Origin: Nocardia amamiensis NBRC 102102
GTDB lineage: Bacteria; Actinomycetota; Actinomycetes; Mycobacteriales; Mycobacteriaceae
NCBI RefSeq assembly: GCF_001612745.1
Contig: NZ_BDBA01000003.1
Span: forward strand, 1 to 64,000
Reading direction: 5' to 3'
DNA length: 64,000 bases
In this document: positions 62,294-64,000 of the stretch, in pieces
How the letters are laid out: each line of letters begins with the position of its first letter
Numbering within the stretch: position 1 is the first letter of the stretch
The notes under the pieces: model-generated
The model's input: only the letters and a program-made list of their open reading frames with translations
What the model was told of the DNA's origin: nothing
The model's database searches: none
Program-made: the position numbers and the translations under genes

Positions 62294-62683
62294 TCAGGCG
62301 GTCTCGTCGTAGCCGGGTGCGCTGTCGGCGAGGGCGGCGTCCAGCGAGCGGACGCGATGAAATCCCGCGGACAGGCCGGTGATCTCGATGGCGCGGTCCA
62401 CCGAGCGCACCTTGGTGATCAGGATGATGCGGCGATGTGCTCGTGCGGCGTCGGCTTGCGCCTCGACCAGAACGGTCAGTCCCGCCGCCGCGAGGAACGT
62501 GACCGGCGACAGATCGAGCACGAGCGTTCTTGTGTGGCATAGCGATCCGCGAGTCAGCTCGGCCCGCAGCCGGGGTGCGGTCGCGAGGTCGATCTCGCCG
62601 ACCACCATCAGCAGCGTCACGTCGCGGCGCGGGCGGCACACCGAAAACCGAAGCGGGTCAGTCCGTTCGGTGTGGCGGGACAT
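62294..62683 (-). CDS. STAS-domain anti-sigma factor antagonist lacking the phosphorylatable Ser
   Basis: 129 residues, SpoIIAA-like STAS fold (LMVVGEIDLATAPRLRAELTRG, TRTLVLDLSPVTFLAAAGLTVLVEA). In typical antagonists the segment after the strand is F-x-D-S-S-G-L with the phosphorylated Ser. Here it is FLAAAGL (63-69), so the kinase target Ser and the preceding Asp are Ala. It should be insensitive to phosphorylation by an RsbW-type kinase, acting constitutively or binding a different partner. No sigma or kinase gene is adjacent. Confidence 0.85.
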   Translation of the reverse strand: MSRHTERTDPLRFSVCRPRRDVTLLMVVGEIDLATAPRLRAELTRGSLCHTRTLVLDLSPVTFLAAAGLTVLVEAQADAARAHRRIILITKVRSVDRAIEITGLSAGFHRVRSLDAALADSAPGYDETA

Positions 62684-62710
62684 GCACTGACTCCTGGCCG
62701 GACGCGGGCA

Positions 62711-62764
62711 CTGTACAGACCATGTGCTTTCCAGTGAAGCACTGCGCGATAAGTCTGTACAGAC
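62711..62764. promoter_or_regulatory. two CTGTACAG palindromes, candidate operators
   Basis: CTGTACAG at 62711-62718 (within ACTGTACAGAC) and GTCTGTACAGAC at 62753-62764, 42 bases apart, centre to centre 44. Between them GTGCTT...AAGCAC (62724-62742) is another small inverted repeat. They lie upstream of the STAS gene and downstream of the SDR gene, both on the minus strand, so they most likely regulate the STAS gene. Confidence 0.55.
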
Positions 62765-62794
62765 ACGCCACAGCCGGACGCAGCGGCGGAGAAG

Positions 62795-63625
62795 TTACGA
62801 CGTGTTCGCGCTACCTCCGCACGAAATCGTCACCGCCTCACCATTGAAGTGCCTGCCATGCTCGGAGACCAGCAGCAGCACGGCTTCGGCCACTTCGGCG
62901 GGCTGGATCAGATCCGCGTTCGGCGGGCCGGATTCGATGATCGTCATCCAGTCCTCCTTGGTGGGGTTCTCCTTGTCCGGCACCATGAGGCGCCAGGTGG
63001 CGGGGTTCTGGATCATGTCGGTGTCCACGCCGGAGGGCAGCAGAGCGTTCACCGTGATGCCGTACTCGGCCACCTCCAGCGACAGCGACTTCACCAGGCC
63101 GAGCACGCCCCACTTGGTGGCCGCGTAGTGCCCGGCGTTGCGCACGCCCATCTTGGCGACGATCGACGAGGTGGCGATGACGCGTCCCCAGCGGCGCTCG
63201 ATCATATGCGGGACCACCGCACGGAAGCTGTGGAATACGCCGGTCAGGTTGGTGTCGATCATGTCCTGCCACATCTGCTCGTTCATCTCGGCGATGGGCG
63301 AATGGGACGCGATGCCCGCGTTGGCGATCAGGATGTCGATGCGGTCGAACTCCTCGATCGCGCGTTCGGCCACCGAACACACCTGTTCCAGGCTGCGCAC
63401 GTCGGCCCGCACCGCGATGCAGCGGCGGCCGGTCCGCTCGACCAGCTCGGCGGTCTCGGCCAGATCGCCGGGGGTGCTCAGGGCGTAGGGAAGACCGGGC
63501 ACAGGTGCGGCGATATCGCACACCACGATGTCGGCACCCGCACCGGCGAGCGCCAGCGCATGCGCGCGGCCCTGTCCACGGGCGCCGCCGGTGATCACCG
63601 CCACCCTGCCGTCGAGATTCCCCAT
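62795..63625 (-). CDS. mycofactocin-type short-chain dehydrogenase
   Basis: 276 residues. Rossmann motif VAVITGGARGQGRAHALALAGAGADIVVCDI is the signature of the mycofactocin-coupled SDR subgroup, which holds its NAD tightly and uses the mycofactocin cofactor. Catalytic residues SSIVAKMG and HYAATKWG are present. No mycofactocin biosynthesis genes are in the window, but they are usual in this genus. Substrate probably an alcohol. Confidence 0.88.
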   Translation of the reverse strand: MGNLDGRVAVITGGARGQGRAHALALAGAGADIVVCDIAAPVPGLPYALSTPGDLAETAELVERTGRRCIAVRADVRSLEQVCSVAERAIEEFDRIDILIANAGIASHSPIAEMNEQMWQDMIDTNLTGVFHSFRAVVPHMIERRWGRVIATSSIVAKMGVRNAGHYAATKWGVLGLVKSLSLEVAEYGITVNALLPSGVDTDMIQNPATWRLMVPDKENPTKEDWMTIIESGPPNADLIQPAEVAEAVLLLVSEHGRHFNGEAVTISCGGSANTS

Positions 63626-63960
63626 GTCGGGCCCCTCACCAGTCGATATCCGCTTCGGCCGCCACCCATCGTGTCACGTGCGGGTGCGGTCGGCGCCCGA
63701 TTTTCGGCCTGCGCCGCGAAGGCGCGGGCACCGGGCGCGTCTCCGGTTCCAGCTCTCGCCCGCTCAGCACCGGCGGCGCGGCTCCGGTACCGGCGAATTC
63801 CCACGAATGGGTACCTGGACACGGGGGGCACCGTCCACCATCGAGGGGTCCGGTCACCGGACCGCATGGTGTCGGCAGGGGGCCGGTGCATCGAAATCCA
63901 CAGGCGCAGTGGAACAATGCGTAACGTCCCCACGCCGGAGCGGGCACGGCTACGGCACAG
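63626..63960. other. intergenic region, nothing recognised
   Basis: About 335 bases upstream of the SDR start. It must contain the SDR promoter. No clear RNA or operator found. Confidence 0.35.
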
Positions 63961-64000
63961 GTGAGCCGACCCGACTACGGCAGGGACAGCACGTGCAACC
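63961..64000 (+). CDS. possible start of a gene cut by the window end
   Basis: GTG 63961 opens a frame (VSRPDYGRDSTCN) that runs to the end of the window. No clear ribosome-binding site is visible, so this is only a possibility. Confidence 0.2.
   Translation, partial: MSRPDYGRDSTCN

Overview
The window is high-GC actinobacterial DNA, most likely from Nocardia or a close relative in the Mycobacteriales. The tmRNA encodes the tag ADSHQREYALAA. The order prfB, mscS-like gene, tiny membrane gene, ftsE, ftsX matches the block known from Mycobacterium tuberculosis. A pair of acyl-CoA dehydrogenases resembles FadE24/FadE23. GTG starts and apparently leaderless transcripts are common. I assign the genus by recognition only; no search was run.

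Layout. 1-11.3 kb is ordinary accessory metabolism: a truncated alpha/beta hydrolase, a MarR/MFS pair, a GlxA-type regulator with a DHFR-like reductase, a double universal stress protein, an EamA exporter, an MmyB-type regulator facing an SDR, a GNAT and a degenerate APH-type kinase. 11.3-13.5 kb is a small island at the 3' end of ssrA: a broken HTH gene, an unknown membrane-anchored protein, a HigBA-type toxin-antitoxin pair, and an imperfect copy of the tmRNA T-arm. ssrA (13.5-13.8 kb) is followed by two tandem orphan substrate-binding lipoproteins and smpB. 18-25.4 kb holds a Tat-exported phosphoesterase, RecQ, a secreted beta-propeller protein, hisN, an FMN reductase and a second MmyB regulator. 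25.9-29.7 kb is the prfB-ftsEX block. smpB normally follows ftsX in this group, but here it lies about 12 kb away on the other strand beside ssrA.

29.8-38 kb is lipid metabolism: fadE24-fadE23 behind two palindromic operators, an AhpD-like protein and two tandem long-chain acyl-CoA ligases. 38.2-41.5 kb has a His-rich membrane protein, a PepSY membrane protein and a secreted glycine-zipper protein. 42.4-45.7 kb is an arsenic cluster made of two divergently regulated units. One is arsR-aquaporin-arsC-arsC; the other is an ArsI-like C-As lyase facing a second ArsR. There is no ArsB/Acr3 pump, so arsenite probably leaves through the aquaporin.

45.9-52.6 kb contains unknown genes, an HTH-TPR regulator, an SRPBCC protein, and a sodium:solute symporter with galactokinase. 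52.7-55.4 kb is the most unusual locus: a pyruvoyl-dependent arginine decarboxylase, a GNAT-like acyltransferase and a membrane GGDEF diguanylate cyclase, joined by ATGA/TGATG overlaps. It looks like a compact arginine/agmatine-linked c-di-GMP module. 55.4-64 kb has a Lys/Ala-rich protein, an LppU-like protein, another acyl-CoA ligase, a Cys-nucleophile hydrolase overlapping an antisense zinc-ribbon gene, a DoxX protein fused to thirteen 11-residue repeats, a STAS protein lacking the phosphorylatable Ser, and a mycofactocin-type SDR.
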